64,000 nt of DNA from the NCBI GenBank assembly GCA_965220245.1, contig CBDCPI010000014.1:1-64000 (forward strand). Direction: 5' to 3'. The stretch is from CBDCPI01 sp965220245 (lineage in GTDB: Bacteria; Chloroflexota; Dehalococcoidia; Lucifugimonadales; UBA3495). The translations under genes were made by a program, and so were the position numbers. Position 1 is the first letter of the stretch; each line of letters starts with the position of its first letter. Below the pieces are notes generated by a model, which was not told where the DNA came from, did no database searches, and saw only the letters and a list, made by a program, of their open reading frames with translations. This document shows, piece after piece, positions 32,623-41,574 of this stretch.

Positions 32623-34299
32623 ATGCTTGACCAAGAGACCCGCGACGATCTCAGCGTAGCCAGGGAAGAGTACGAGGCGAAGTTGGCTGGCCTGCTGGCC
32701 CGCAAGGAAGACCCCTCCCAACGGCTCCCCAGCAGCTTTGACCTACCGGTGAAGCCTCTATACGCGCCCGATGACGTGGCCGGTTCGGACTACCTGCGGG
32801 ACGTGGGGTTTCCGGGCGACTTTCCGTTCACCCGGGGAATTCGTCCCGACATGTACCAGGGCCGTCTTTGGACTATGCGCCAGTATGCCGGCTACGACAC
32901 CGTGGAGGAGACCAACCAAAGGTTCCGCCACCTGCTCCAGCAAGGGCTTACCGGCATGAACGTAGCCTTCGACCTGCCGACCCAGTTGGGGATGGACCCG
33001 GACCACCCCCAAGCGGCCAGCGAGGTGGGAAAAGTAGGAATTTCTTGCCCGTCCTTGCGTCAAATGGAAGTCCTCTTTGAAGGTCTGCCGCTACAGCAGG
33101 TCACCCCGTCCCTAACCGTAAATGCCGCCGCGCAGCCGGTATTGGCGATGTACGTGGTAACCGCGCAGGACCGCGGCGTATCTTTGGACCAAATTGGCGG
33201 CACCACCCAGAACGACGTACTCAAAGAGTTTATTGCCCGGGGTAATTACCTCTACTCACCGCGTCCTTCGCTGCGGATGGCGGTGGACATTTTCGAGTAC
33301 TGCGTCCGCAATTTGCCTAGGTGGAACTTCATCAACATCTGTGGCTACCACATCCGGGAAGCCGGGGCGAGCTTGGTGCAGGAACTTGCTTTTGCTTTCG
33401 CTAACGCCCGGGCGTACTTGGACGAGGGTATCGCCCGAGGGCTGAGCGTAGACGAGTTCGCCCCCAGAATCGCCTTCAACTTCTCGGTCTTCAACAACGT
33501 GCTGGAGGAAGTAGCCAAGTTCCGGGCCGCTAGAAGGATTTGGGCCCGGTTGCTTGGCCAGCGGTACGGCGCCAAGAACCCCCGTTCCATGACCTTCCGA
33601 ACGGGCGCCGGCAGCGGCGGCAGTACCCTCATGGCCCAGCAGCCGGAGAACAACATCGTCCGGGTCACCTTGCACACCGTCATCGCGGCGATGGCAGGCG
33701 TCCAGTCGATGCACACCGCGTCGATGGACGAGGCCTATGCGCTGCCCTCGGAGGATGCTGCCACCTTGGCGCTGCGGACCCAGCAGATAGTCGCCTACGA
33801 GAGCGGTCTGGCCGAGGTCATCGACCCGCTGGGCGGCTCTTATTGCGTCGAAGCTCTCACCGACCAGATCGAGGAGCAAGTGGAAGCCTACCTACGCCGA
33901 ATCGAAGACCGCGGCGGGATGCTGAAGGCGATAGAATCGGGTTGGGTCGTTCGAGAGATTGACGAAGAGGCCCATAAGTTCCAACAAGCCGTCGAGGCGG
34001 GGCAAAGGGTGATCGTAGGGGTAAACCGGTTTAATACCGAGCAACCCCGGCCTTTCGACCTGCACCGTCCCGATCCCCGAGTGGCGCAACGGGCCAAGGA
34101 CGATTTGGAAGACCTTCGAAAAAACCGGGACGATAAGGCCCTTTCCGTCGCGCTGGCCAATCTGAAAGCCGCAGCCCACGAAGGCGAGAATTTGATGCCG
34201 GTCACGATGGATGCCATCAAGTCCTACGCTACGGTGGGCGAGGTCTGCTCAGTATTGCGAGAGGTCTTTGGCGAGTGGCGGGCGCCCACCGCCATGTAG
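32623..34299 (+). CDS. Acyl-CoA (methylmalonyl-CoA type) mutase large subunit
   Basis: 558 residues, catalytic barrel of B12-dependent acyl-CoA mutases with a separate B12 subunit, like HcmA or two-subunit archaeal mutases. Active-site landmarks are intact: FPFTRGIRPDMYQGRLWTMRQYAG, FDLPTQLGMDPDHP, GTTQNDVLKEF, Arg218 (SPRPSLR) and His243 in NICGYHIREAGAS. The enzyme rearranges a carbon skeleton of an acyl-CoA. Methylmalonyl-, isobutyryl- or hydroxyisobutyryl-CoA cannot be told apart with confidence. ATG 32623 follows AGAGGAGG. No B12 domain is fused, so it probably uses the subunit at 36393. Confidence 0.92.
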   Translation: MLDQETRDDLSVAREEYEAKLAGLLARKEDPSQRLPSSFDLPVKPLYAPDDVAGSDYLRDVGFPGDFPFTRGIRPDMYQGRLWTMRQYAGYDTVEETNQRFRHLLQQGLTGMNVAFDLPTQLGMDPDHPQAASEVGKVGISCPSLRQMEVLFEGLPLQQVTPSLTVNAAAQPVLAMYVVTAQDRGVSLDQIGGTTQNDVLKEFIARGNYLYSPRPSLRMAVDIFEYCVRNLPRWNFINICGYHIREAGASLVQELAFAFANARAYLDEGIARGLSVDEFAPRIAFNFSVFNNVLEEVAKFRAARRIWARLLGQRYGAKNPRSMTFRTGAGSGGSTLMAQQPENNIVRVTLHTVIAAMAGVQSMHTASMDEAYALPSEDAATLALRTQQIVAYESGLAEVIDPLGGSYCVEALTDQIEEQVEAYLRRIEDRGGMLKAIESGWVVREIDEEAHKFQQAVEAGQRVIVGVNRFNTEQPRPFDLHRPDPRVAQRAKDDLEDLRKNRDDKALSVALANLKAAAHEGENLMPVTMDAIKSYATVGEVCSVLREVFGEWRAPTAM

Positions 34300-34359
34300 C
34301 GGCTTCCGGCATATCGGGTGGGGCTCTCACCGGCTAAACTCTGGTCGGCGCAGGTATTA

Positions 34360-34564
34360 CTGATACGTGAATAAATTTCTAAACTGTCCCCTCCCCTGTC
34401 GTTCCGGCGAAGGCCGGAATCCAGGACCGTTCTCCACCAGCTACGCCTGTCCTGAGCTTGTCGAAGGGCTCTTTGTCCGCAGAATTTCTGGATTCCGGCT
34501 CAAGGCCAGCTCTTCGACAAGCTCAGGAGACGAGAACTGGTTTAGGTAATTGTTCACGCATCAG
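34360..34564. repeat. MITE-like element with CTGATACGTGAA inverted ends (copy 1)
   Basis: 205 bp between the two mutase genes. The ends are CTGATACGTGAATAA and (other strand) CTGATGCGTGAACAA. The interior is itself palindromic: GCCGGAATCCAGG pairs with CTGGATTCCGGC and GAGCTTGTCGAAG with CTTCGACAAGCTC, giving a long hairpin. A second copy is at 41575-41828. It occupies about half of the 401-bp gap between the genes. The rest of the gap shows nothing recognisable. Confidence 0.75.
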
Positions 34565-34700
34565 GAACCCAACGCGCCTCGGTTGGCAGGGTATAATACC
34601 TTGGCTGGTAGTATTCCCAAGCTGGGTGGTAGCTGTGTACCTGGGCGGATAGGCCGTTGCACCCAGGCATTTGATCCCGGAGATGACAGGTGACCGGAAG

Positions 34701-36389
34701 ATGTTAACTGATGAGGCCCGCGAGGCCCTGGAAGTGGCCCGCAGGGAGTACGAGCAGAAGGTCGCGGACGTGCTTTCCCGTTACGGCGAAGCATTGGACA
34801 CGCCGTACACCACTTCCGGAATCCCCTTGAAAGCTACCTACAACCCGGACGACGTGGCGGGACTGGACTACCTGCGGGACCTGGGTTTCCCCGGCGAATA
34901 TCCCTACACCCGGGGCGTGGCCCCTTTGGGCTACCGGACTCGGCGGTGGACGGTCCGCCAAGTTATGGGAGTGGGCACTGCCGAGGAGACCAACCAACGC
35001 CTGAAGTATTTGATCGAGCAGGGACAAACGGGTGTTAGCCTGACCGGCATGGGGTACGCGCCCTTTGACTCTTCCGACCCGCGAGCGGAGGGACTGGTGG
35101 GCGGCGGCGGTGTCTGGATAGACACTTTGGATGACATGGAAACGGTGCTCGATGGCATCGACATCGGCCGCATTAGCATTAACCAGACGGGCAACTCCAT
35201 TCCGGCGTTTTGTATGCTCATCGCGGTTGCCAAGAAACGGGGACTGCCGCTATCGGAATTGCGAGGCACCATCCAGAACTACGTGCTTCCTTGGGGCGAC
35301 GGCCCCGATCTTAGAGGCAATCACTACGTTGACATAATCCAGTACTGCACCCGCCACCTACCCCGGTGGAACCACAGCAGCATTTCGGTGCGCAACACCA
35401 GGGAGACCGGCATCTCCGCCGCTCAAGAGATGGCCTTTGGAGTTTTTCAGGGAGTCTACACCATCAACGCGCTGCTGGCGCGAGGAGAGAGTGTTGACTC
35501 CTTCGCGCCGCGAATTTCCTTCTTCTTGAACGCTGAGAACGAGTTTTTGGAGGAGGTAGCCAAGTTCCGGGCCATGCGGCGCATGTGGGCCCGGCTGCTC
35601 AAACAACGCTTCGGGGCCAAGGACCCGAGGTCTTGGCAATTGCGCTTCCACGTGCAGACCTCCGGCGTCAGCCTCACCGCCCAACAGCCTTTGACCAACT
35701 TGGTGCGAGCTACGGTCCACGCCCTGGCGGCAGTGATGGGCGGCGCCCAGTCTATGTCGGTCAACGCCTTCGACGAAGCCTTGGCTACACCCACCGCCTT
35801 TAGCCAGACCTTGTCATTGCGTACCCAACAGATCATTGCTTTCGAGAGCGGCGTGACCTCGGTGGTGGACCCTCTGGGCGGGGCCTACAGCATCGAATCC
35901 CTCACCAATGAGCTGGAACACCGGGCAAATGAGATTCTGGCCAAGCTGGACGATATGGAGGGCCCCGAAGCCTTCGAGTACATCTCCCGGGAGTCCCACG
36001 AGGCGGCCTACCGGCGGCAAAAGGCCATAGATGCCGGCGAGCAGGTGGTGGTGGGCGTCAACCGCTTCCAGGCCGATGAGGATCAGGACCTGCCCGCCGG
36101 GCAGCACGAAGTACTTGAGGTGGACCCCGCTTGGCGCACCAAGCAAGTAGGGCGGCTGGAGAAAGTTAAAGCCAGCCGAGACCCGGTGGCGGTCGATGCC
36201 GCCAAGCGCCGGTTGGTGGAGGCGTATTTGGCTAGGGAAAACATCCTGGACCCAACACTGGAGGCGGTCGAGAGCTATATGAGTGTTGGCGAGATGGTGC
36301 AGACCCTCTCGGCGGTTGGGGATTCGGTGGAATTGCGTCGGCGGGGCGGGTTCATCCTGCGGCTTTACGGAACGGGCGCAGGCGGCTAG
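34701..36389 (+). CDS. Divergent acyl-CoA mutase-like large subunit lacking the catalytic His
   Basis: 562 residues, same fold and length as the preceding mutase (matching N terminus LTDEAREALEVARREYEQK, DDVAGLDYLRDLGFPGEYPYTRG, RRWTVRQVMGVGTAEETNQR, FESGVTSVVDPLGGAYSIESLT). The active-site segments differ. FDLPTQLGMDPDHP is replaced by TGMGYAPFDSSDPR. The KEF and SPRPSLR region is replaced by PWGDGPDLRGN. GYHIREAG becomes VRNTRETG, so the His that contacts the thioester carbonyl is Asn (residue 232). It probably handles a different substrate or is non-catalytic. ATG 34701, with AGGTGA upstream, aligns with the paralogue start. The B12 subunit starts 3 bp after its stop. Confidence 0.88.
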   Translation: MLTDEAREALEVARREYEQKVADVLSRYGEALDTPYTTSGIPLKATYNPDDVAGLDYLRDLGFPGEYPYTRGVAPLGYRTRRWTVRQVMGVGTAEETNQRLKYLIEQGQTGVSLTGMGYAPFDSSDPRAEGLVGGGGVWIDTLDDMETVLDGIDIGRISINQTGNSIPAFCMLIAVAKKRGLPLSELRGTIQNYVLPWGDGPDLRGNHYVDIIQYCTRHLPRWNHSSISVRNTRETGISAAQEMAFGVFQGVYTINALLARGESVDSFAPRISFFLNAENEFLEEVAKFRAMRRMWARLLKQRFGAKDPRSWQLRFHVQTSGVSLTAQQPLTNLVRATVHALAAVMGGAQSMSVNAFDEALATPTAFSQTLSLRTQQIIAFESGVTSVVDPLGGAYSIESLTNELEHRANEILAKLDDMEGPEAFEYISRESHEAAYRRQKAIDAGEQVVVGVNRFQADEDQDLPAGQHEVLEVDPAWRTKQVGRLEKVKASRDPVAVDAAKRRLVEAYLARENILDPTLEAVESYMSVGEMVQTLSAVGDSVELRRRGGFILRLYGTGAGG

Positions 36390-36392
36390 TCC

Positions 36393-36806
36393 ATGACCCA
36401 AGAACGCCCGGAGCCGCCACCGGTACGCTTTCTCTTGGCCAGCGACACCTCGGGCCACACCGCCGGATTCTACGTCGTAGCCCAAGGGCTGAGGGATGCG
36501 GGGATGGAGGTCATCGCCTTGGGCCACTCGGAACCCGCCGGTGTAGCTGACGCCGCGTTGCAGGAGGACGTGGACTATATCGGGTACCGGATTTCCGACC
36601 GGGACCCGATAACCTTGATTGCATCGCTACTGCGAGCAATGGCCGAACGCGGCCTCGCCAACGTGCCCATAGTCGTCGGCGGCATTGTGCGAAAAGAAGC
36701 GGTCTCGGTGTTGAAGGAGATGGGGGTCACCGGAGTCTTCGGTCCCGGCTCCAGAATGCCCGACATTGCCGAGTTTGTGTATCGCCAATTGAGGACCCGT
36801 GAATAA
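36393..36806 (+). CDS. Cobalamin-binding small subunit of acyl-CoA mutase, altered motif
   Basis: 137 residues, Rossmann-like B12 domain of HcmB-like size. The canonical DxHxxG reads Ser20-Gly-His22-Thr-Ala-Gly25. The lower axial His ligand is kept and the Asp that normally hydrogen-bonds it is Ser. The later IGYRISDRDPITLI and VPIVVGGIVRKEAVSVLKEMGVTGVFGPGS match the second and third B12 loops. It starts 3 bp after the divergent large subunit, so those two probably form one enzyme. It may also serve the large subunit at 32623, since no other B12 subunit is in view. Confidence 0.88.
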   Translation: MTQERPEPPPVRFLLASDTSGHTAGFYVVAQGLRDAGMEVIALGHSEPAGVADAALQEDVDYIGYRISDRDPITLIASLLRAMAERGLANVPIVVGGIVRKEAVSVLKEMGVTGVFGPGSRMPDIAEFVYRQLRTRE

Positions 36807-36881
36807 ACTCACACCCACTCAGGACGAGGCCCAGCGCCATTGCGCCTTTGCGTTGACCTCTAGGAGGCTGGACTAGGACCC

Positions 36882-38255
36882 ATGGACTGGCGGAAGGAAT
36901 ACCAGCGTCGGCTGGCATCGCCTGAAGACGCTTTGAAAAGCATTCGCTCCGGCGACCGGGTGGTTATTCCCATCGGCTGTAACCCGCAGGCCCTTGGTGA
37001 CACCCTGGCCGCCAAGACGGACGAGTTGCAGGACGTGGAGGTGGCCCATACCGCCACCGGTTGGCCCTACTTATGGCTGCAACCGGGCCTTGAAGGCAAC
37101 TTCAAGGTGGTCCACGAGCACTGGGCGTCCCCCTTGGCCGGGGAGGCGCTGAAGGCCCGCCACCACGATTTCCTTCCTCTCCCCTTCTCCCTGCGGTTTA
37201 AAGGCGCTGGGCAAGGCCGGACGGCTGCCGAAGAGAGGACCCCGGACGTGGTGCTGGTCCAGGTAGCGCCGCCCGACGACCGGGGAATGGTTAACCTGGG
37301 GCCGCACCTCTGGAACCAGAAAGAGTACATTAGCCGCGCCCGGTGCACTTTAGCCGAGGTCAGCAACCGTATTCCCCGTTGCCGGGGGGACACCACTTTG
37401 CCGGTAGCGGCCTTCACCCATTTTGTGGAGTACGATAGCCCGTCGCTGGCGGCGCGGCACCTGAGACCGGGACCGATCACGCAAGCCATTGCCGGCTATG
37501 TCGGCGAGTTGGTCCAAGACGGCGACACCCTTCAAATCGGCGGCGGCTCCACCACCTTTGGCGTAGCCTATTGCCAGCCCTTCAATGACAAGACAGACCT
37601 GGGTTGGCACGCCGAGATTACCCCGTCTCCGGTGGTCCGCTGGGTCCGGGACGGGATCGTTACCGGCCAGCGCAAGACTGTTGACCGGAGCAAGGCCGTA
37701 TCCTGCGGCATCGTGGGTGACGAAGAGGACTGGGCGCTCCTCCAAGACAATCCCGCATTCGAGCTTCGGGGCTGCTCTTATGTCCTTGATCCAAGAAACG
37801 TAGCCGCTAACGACAACATGGTGGCAATCAACGCGGCTCTGATGATGGACTTGACCGGCCAGATTGCTTCAGAGTCTGTCGGCCCGGCCATGCTGAGCGG
37901 CACCGGGGGACTGCTGGAGGTCGTCATCGGCGCCCTTTGGTCCAAGGGTGGCCGCTCCATCACTGTTATGCCCTCTATTAACCAGCCCGGCAATCAGGCC
38001 CGCAACCGCGGCCGGGCTCCGGCAGTCGCGGGAACGGAGGACCAAGAAATCTCGTCCCGTATTGTGCCGCTGCTGCCCGAAGGAACGGTGGTTAGCGTGC
38101 CTCGCACACTGGCGGATATTGTGGTAACGGAACACGGAGTCGCCAGGCTCATGGGCAAAACGATGCGAGAACGCGCGGAAGAACTCATAGCGGTCGCCCA
38201 TCCCGATTTTCGCGCCGGCCTGAAAGCCGCCGCCCGGCGGCTCTTGTATCCTTAG
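36882..38255 (+). CDS. Acetyl-CoA hydrolase/transferase family CoA-transferase
   Basis: 457 residues, class I CoA-transferase paralogous to the gene at 10759. It has RSGDRVVIPIGCNPQALGD, VQVAPPDDRGMVNLG, LQIGGGSTTFGVAYCQ and the predicted catalytic Glu245 in GWHAEITPSPVVRWV. It ends with ADIVVTEHGVARLMGKTMRERAEELI. An insertion, QPGNQARNRGRAPAVAGTEDQ, near residues 367-387 is not in the paralogue. It lies 75 bp after the B12 subunit on the same strand and may load or release CoA for the mutase substrate. Confidence 0.9.
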   Translation: MDWRKEYQRRLASPEDALKSIRSGDRVVIPIGCNPQALGDTLAAKTDELQDVEVAHTATGWPYLWLQPGLEGNFKVVHEHWASPLAGEALKARHHDFLPLPFSLRFKGAGQGRTAAEERTPDVVLVQVAPPDDRGMVNLGPHLWNQKEYISRARCTLAEVSNRIPRCRGDTTLPVAAFTHFVEYDSPSLAARHLRPGPITQAIAGYVGELVQDGDTLQIGGGSTTFGVAYCQPFNDKTDLGWHAEITPSPVVRWVRDGIVTGQRKTVDRSKAVSCGIVGDEEDWALLQDNPAFELRGCSYVLDPRNVAANDNMVAINAALMMDLTGQIASESVGPAMLSGTGGLLEVVIGALWSKGGRSITVMPSINQPGNQARNRGRAPAVAGTEDQEISSRIVPLLPEGTVVSVPRTLADIVVTEHGVARLMGKTMRERAEELIAVAHPDFRAGLKAAARRLLYP

Positions 38256-38347
38256 TCGCAGCCGGTTAGATTCAAGAGTACAATTGCTGCCAACCGGCTA
38301 GAGACCGGAAATACCGGGTTCAAGTGTGCGGCCAATAGGAGATAATC

Positions 38348-39316
38348 ATGACTTTGGAACCGGAACAACTGACCGAAATGTACCGGCGGATGGTGACCAT
38401 CCGCACCTTCGACCGCCGCGCCGTAGAAGAGTTCCATGAGGGCAACATCCCCGGAGTGGTCCACGCCTACATCGGAGAAGAGGGAGTGGCGGTGGGCGTT
38501 TGTTCCGCCTTGCGGCGGGACGACAAAATAGCCAGCACTCACCGGGGTCACGGCCATACCATCGCCAAGGGCGCCGACATAAAGGTGATGATGGCCGAGT
38601 TGTTCGGGAGAAGCAACGGCTATTGCCGGGGGAAAGGCGGTTCGATGCACATTGCTGATTTCAGCGTGGGCATGTTGGGGGCCAACGGCATTGTCGGCGC
38701 TGGACTGCCCATAGCCACCGGCGCCGCCTTGGCCGCACAAATGGAAGGCGGGGACGGCGTGGCGGTATGCTTCTTTGGCGACGGGGCCTCCAATGAGGGC
38801 GCTTTCCACAGTTCCCTAAACCTGGCGTCTATCTGGAAACTGCCCGCCATTTTCGTATGCGAGAACAACGGATGGGCAGTGTCGGTGCCATCGACTTACG
38901 CCCTGTCCGTGGAAGATGTGGCGGTGCGCAGCGTCGCCTACAGCATCCCGGGAGTTACGGTAGACGGGTCCGATGTCCTAGCCGTCTATGAGGCCGCCCA
39001 GCAAGCGGTGCAGCGGGCCCGGGCCGGGGAAGGCCCCACACTGCTGGAGTGCAAGACCCACCGCTGGCGCATCCACTCGGAGCAGCGGGGTAATCCGGAG
39101 GACCCCCGGCCAGGGGAAGCCAAAGAACTAGGTCCACTGAACGACCCTATCGCCGAATTCGCTCGGCGGCTGACCGAGCAAGGCATGGTAACTTCGGCTG
39201 TGCTCCAGCAGATTCACCAAGAAGTGGAGTCGGCGGTGGACGAGGCAATAGAGTTCGCCAAGAACAGCCCGCTGCCGCAACCCGAAGACGCCTTGGAGGA
39301 CGTGTTCGCGGTGTAA
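38348..39316 (+). CDS. Thiamine-diphosphate-dependent 2-oxoacid/acetoin dehydrogenase E1 alpha
   Basis: 322 residues: YRRMVTIRTFDRRAVEEFHEGNIPGVVHAYIGEEGVAVG, THRGHGHTIAKG, the GKGGSMHIAD loop and the ThDP-binding CFFGDGASNEGAFHSSLNLASIWKLPAIFVCENNGWAVS. This is the alpha chain of pyruvate-, branched-chain- or acetoin-dehydrogenase E1. AGGAGA precedes the ATG. The beta chain is the next gene. E2 and E3 are not in the window, so the full complex or another acceptor must be elsewhere. The AcoA-like context is consistent with acetoin or a short 2-oxoacid. Confidence 0.92.
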   Translation: MTLEPEQLTEMYRRMVTIRTFDRRAVEEFHEGNIPGVVHAYIGEEGVAVGVCSALRRDDKIASTHRGHGHTIAKGADIKVMMAELFGRSNGYCRGKGGSMHIADFSVGMLGANGIVGAGLPIATGAALAAQMEGGDGVAVCFFGDGASNEGAFHSSLNLASIWKLPAIFVCENNGWAVSVPSTYALSVEDVAVRSVAYSIPGVTVDGSDVLAVYEAAQQAVQRARAGEGPTLLECKTHRWRIHSEQRGNPEDPRPGEAKELGPLNDPIAEFARRLTEQGMVTSAVLQQIHQEVESAVDEAIEFAKNSPLPQPEDALEDVFAV

Positions 39317-39379
39317 CTGCGTGGCGCTGGAGCACTCCATTAGTGGGACCCTCCATCATTTGGTGGGAGTGGATTTGAT

Positions 39380-40345
39380 ATGAGTGAGTTGACCTACGCA
39401 GAAGCGGTGCTCGAAGCATTTCGAGAGGAAATGCGGCGGGACGAGAAAGTTTTTCACCTTTGTGGCGGACTGGGTCCATTGGCAGGTCTCATCTCCGAGT
39501 TTGGCGAAGCGAGGGTCCGGGTCTGCCCCATTTCCGAGGACGCCTACGTTGGGGCCAGCATCGGCGCGGCCGGCAGCGGGTTCCGCCCCGTGGTCAGCCC
39601 CGGAATGATGACCTTTGCTTTTACCGCGATGGACCAGATAGTAAACCAGATGGCCAAGATTCATTACATGTTCGGGGGACAAGCCCCGTTCCCCATCGTC
39701 TTTCGGGCATCGACCGGCGGAGGAAGGTCCGCGGCTGCTCAGCACTCCCAGAGCCCCCATCCGATGTTTATGAACTTGGCGGGGCTGAAGCTGGTGATGC
39801 CGTCTACCCCTTACGATGCCAAGGGACTGATGAAAAGCGCCATACGGGACAATAACCCGGTGGTGTTTTTCGAAGACCAGATTCTGGCGGCTAGGCCGGA
39901 TAAAAGCGAGATACCCGACGAGGAGTATCTGGTACCGTTGGGAGTAGCGGACCTGAAACGCCAAGGCAGCGACGTGACCGTGGTTGCAATCTCCAAGATG
40001 GTGCAGGAAGCCTTGGCGGCCGCGGTAGAGATGGAAGGCGAAGGCGTGTCGGTGGAAGTGGTGGACCCGAGGACCTTGGTGCCGCTGGATAGGGAAGCCA
40101 TCCGTTCGTCAGTGCGTAAGACGGGAAGGGTGGTGGTGGTCGACGAGGCCTGTTTGACTTGCAGCGCGGCGGCCGAGGTAACTGCGGTGGTCACCGAAGA
40201 CCCGGCAACCTTCCGTGCCCTGAAGTCCCCACCCATAAGGGTTTGCGCTCCCGACGTACCGATACCCTACAGCCCCATCATGGAGCGGTTCTGCATCCCC
40301 GACCGGGGACAGATCGTCGAAGCCATTAGACAGGTCTTGACCTGA
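39380..40345 (+). CDS. 2-oxoacid/acetoin dehydrogenase E1 beta
   Basis: 321 residues, partner of the alpha chain 63 bp upstream: LTYAEAVLEAFREEMRRDEKVFHL, AGSGFRPVVSPGMMTFAFTAMDQIVNQMAK, HSQSPHPMFMNLAGLKLVMPSTPYDAKGLMKSAIRDNNPVVFFEDQIL, and the C-terminal transketolase domain SVEVVDPRTLVPLDREAI, VVVVDEACLTCSAAAEV. The alpha2-beta2 enzyme decarboxylates a 2-oxoacid using ThDP. The ribosome site is modest (GGGAGTGG). Confidence 0.92.
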   Translation: MSELTYAEAVLEAFREEMRRDEKVFHLCGGLGPLAGLISEFGEARVRVCPISEDAYVGASIGAAGSGFRPVVSPGMMTFAFTAMDQIVNQMAKIHYMFGGQAPFPIVFRASTGGGRSAAAQHSQSPHPMFMNLAGLKLVMPSTPYDAKGLMKSAIRDNNPVVFFEDQILAARPDKSEIPDEEYLVPLGVADLKRQGSDVTVVAISKMVQEALAAAVEMEGEGVSVEVVDPRTLVPLDREAIRSSVRKTGRVVVVDEACLTCSAAAEVTAVVTEDPATFRALKSPPIRVCAPDVPIPYSPIMERFCIPDRGQIVEAIRQVLT

Positions 40346-40361
40346 GATAAGGATATTCTAA

Positions 40362-40949
40362 ATGAACTTCTGCCCGCGCTGTGGCACCGAGCTTGGACTA
40401 AAGTTTGATGGGGGAAGGGACCGCCCGGCCTGCCCGAAAGAGAGGTGCGGGTTTATCCACTTCGGGTACTACTCCATCGGCTGCGGCGGGGTGGTCATCC
40501 GGGACAACCGGGCCTTGCTGATCCAGCGGGGTATCAACCCCAACCGGGGAGACTGGCAGATTCCCGGAGGCTACGTGGAGACCGACGAAGAGATCCTGTC
40601 GGCCGTGGAAAGGGAAGTGTGGGAAGAATCGGGAGTGGTTACCAAGGCATCCGACGTTATCGGAGTGCGGCACACCGTTGGCACCCCGGTGGCTAATGTT
40701 TACATGGTCTTCCGGCTCGACTTCGTTTCCGGAGAACCCCATGTTGATGGTGTGGAAACTCTCGATGCCGGGTTCTTTAGCCTGGAAGAGATAGAGCACA
40801 TGGACCGGGTGCAAGGCTTTTCTAAGTGGTCTATCAAAAAGGCCTTGGAAACCCTTCCCGGTCAAGGTTTTTCCAGGGAGGGGGGAGACCCCAACATCGA
40901 CCGGCCCGGGTGGACCCTCTTCGGCGCGAGTATTGGCCCCACAACATAA
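40362..40949 (+). CDS. Nudix hydrolase with N-terminal zinc ribbon
   Basis: 195 residues. A zinc ribbon, Cys4-x2-Cys7 and Cys24-x4-Cys29, precedes a full Nudix box, GYVETDEEILSAVEREVWEESGV, which fits Gx5Ex7REUxEExGU exactly. Nudix enzymes hydrolyse nucleoside diphosphate derivatives such as NADH, ADP-ribose or CoA. The ribbon-Nudix layout recalls NudC-like NADH or RNA-cap hydrolases, but the order of the rest is shorter. It starts 16 bp after the E1 beta stop with AAGGA upstream, so it is likely translated from the same transcript. Confidence 0.88.
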   Translation: MNFCPRCGTELGLKFDGGRDRPACPKERCGFIHFGYYSIGCGGVVIRDNRALLIQRGINPNRGDWQIPGGYVETDEEILSAVEREVWEESGVVTKASDVIGVRHTVGTPVANVYMVFRLDFVSGEPHVDGVETLDAGFFSLEEIEHMDRVQGFSKWSIKKALETLPGQGFSREGGDPNIDRPGWTLFGASIGPTT

Positions 40950-40969
40950 TTCGGGGAGGCAGCACCGGC

Positions 40970-41479
40970 ATGGCCCAGGGAACCGACATCGAACAAGCGG
41001 TAATGGGGAATCTCGCAGAGTTGGGAATACCTTACACTCTCATCGAGATCGACCCGGCCTACGCCGACACCGCCGAGTTTTGCCAGCAGTACGGGTATAC
41101 CCTGGACGTTTGCGGGAACACCATAGTGGTGGCCTCCAAACGTGGACCCCAGCAATATTCCGCCTGCGTGGTCTTAGGCTCGGACCGCTTGAACGTGAAC
41201 CAGACCGTCAGAGCCCTGATGGGTGTGTCCCGGTTGTCTTTTGCTTCCGCAGAAGAGACGGAGGCGTTGACCGGCATGACCGTGGGCGGGGTCACGCCCT
41301 TTGCCTTGCCCAACGACCTTCAGGTATACGCCGACAAGAAGCTGCTGGCGTTAGACCACGTAATTCTGGGCTCCGGCAGCCGGTCTTCCAAAGTACAGGT
41401 AGATCCGGAAGCCCTCGGAAAATTGCCTCGCATCGAGTTTGTCCCGGGACTGTCAATGCCACCTGCCGCTGGCCCTTAG
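40970..41479 (+). CDS. YbaK/EbsC family aminoacyl-tRNA deacylase
   Basis: 169 residues: LAELGIPYTLIEIDPAYADTAEFCQQYGY, NTIVVASKRGPQQYSACVVLGSDRLNVNQTVRALMG, MTVGGVTPFALPNDLQVYADKKLLALDHVILGSGSRSSKVQVDPEAL. These are the YbaK/ProX trans-editing folds that hydrolyse mischarged tRNA. ATG 40970, with GGGGAGG 9 nt upstream, begins at the homology. The longer open frame upstream overlaps the Nudix gene and is not used. It is the last gene of the plus-strand run before a repeat cluster. Confidence 0.87.
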   Translation: MAQGTDIEQAVMGNLAELGIPYTLIEIDPAYADTAEFCQQYGYTLDVCGNTIVVASKRGPQQYSACVVLGSDRLNVNQTVRALMGVSRLSFASAEETEALTGMTVGGVTPFALPNDLQVYADKKLLALDHVILGSGSRSSKVQVDPEALGKLPRIEFVPGLSMPPAAGP

Positions 41480-41496
41480 CGAGGCTCGTCACCTAC

Positions 41497-41556
41497 CCGC
41501 TCGTCCTGAGCGGAGCGGAGTCGAAGGACCGATTCCTCTCAAATCTGAACAGTTAC
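41497..41556. repeat. Partial GTAAC-type (IS66-like) MITE
   Basis: CTGAGCGGAGCGGAGTCGAAG, then GACCGATTCCTCTC and CTGAACAGTTAC, match one end of the elements at 42878-42979 and 62591-62687. The opposite end is missing. It lies 19 bp before the element at 41575, so two repeat families are stacked here. Confidence 0.6.
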
Positions 41557-41574
41557 GCTGATTCGCGCCACTTA

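Noticed and set aside
34360..34564. CRISPR array or attenuator between the mutase genes
   Set aside because: There are no regularly spaced direct repeats. The palindromes are the arms of one fold-back element that recurs at 41575.
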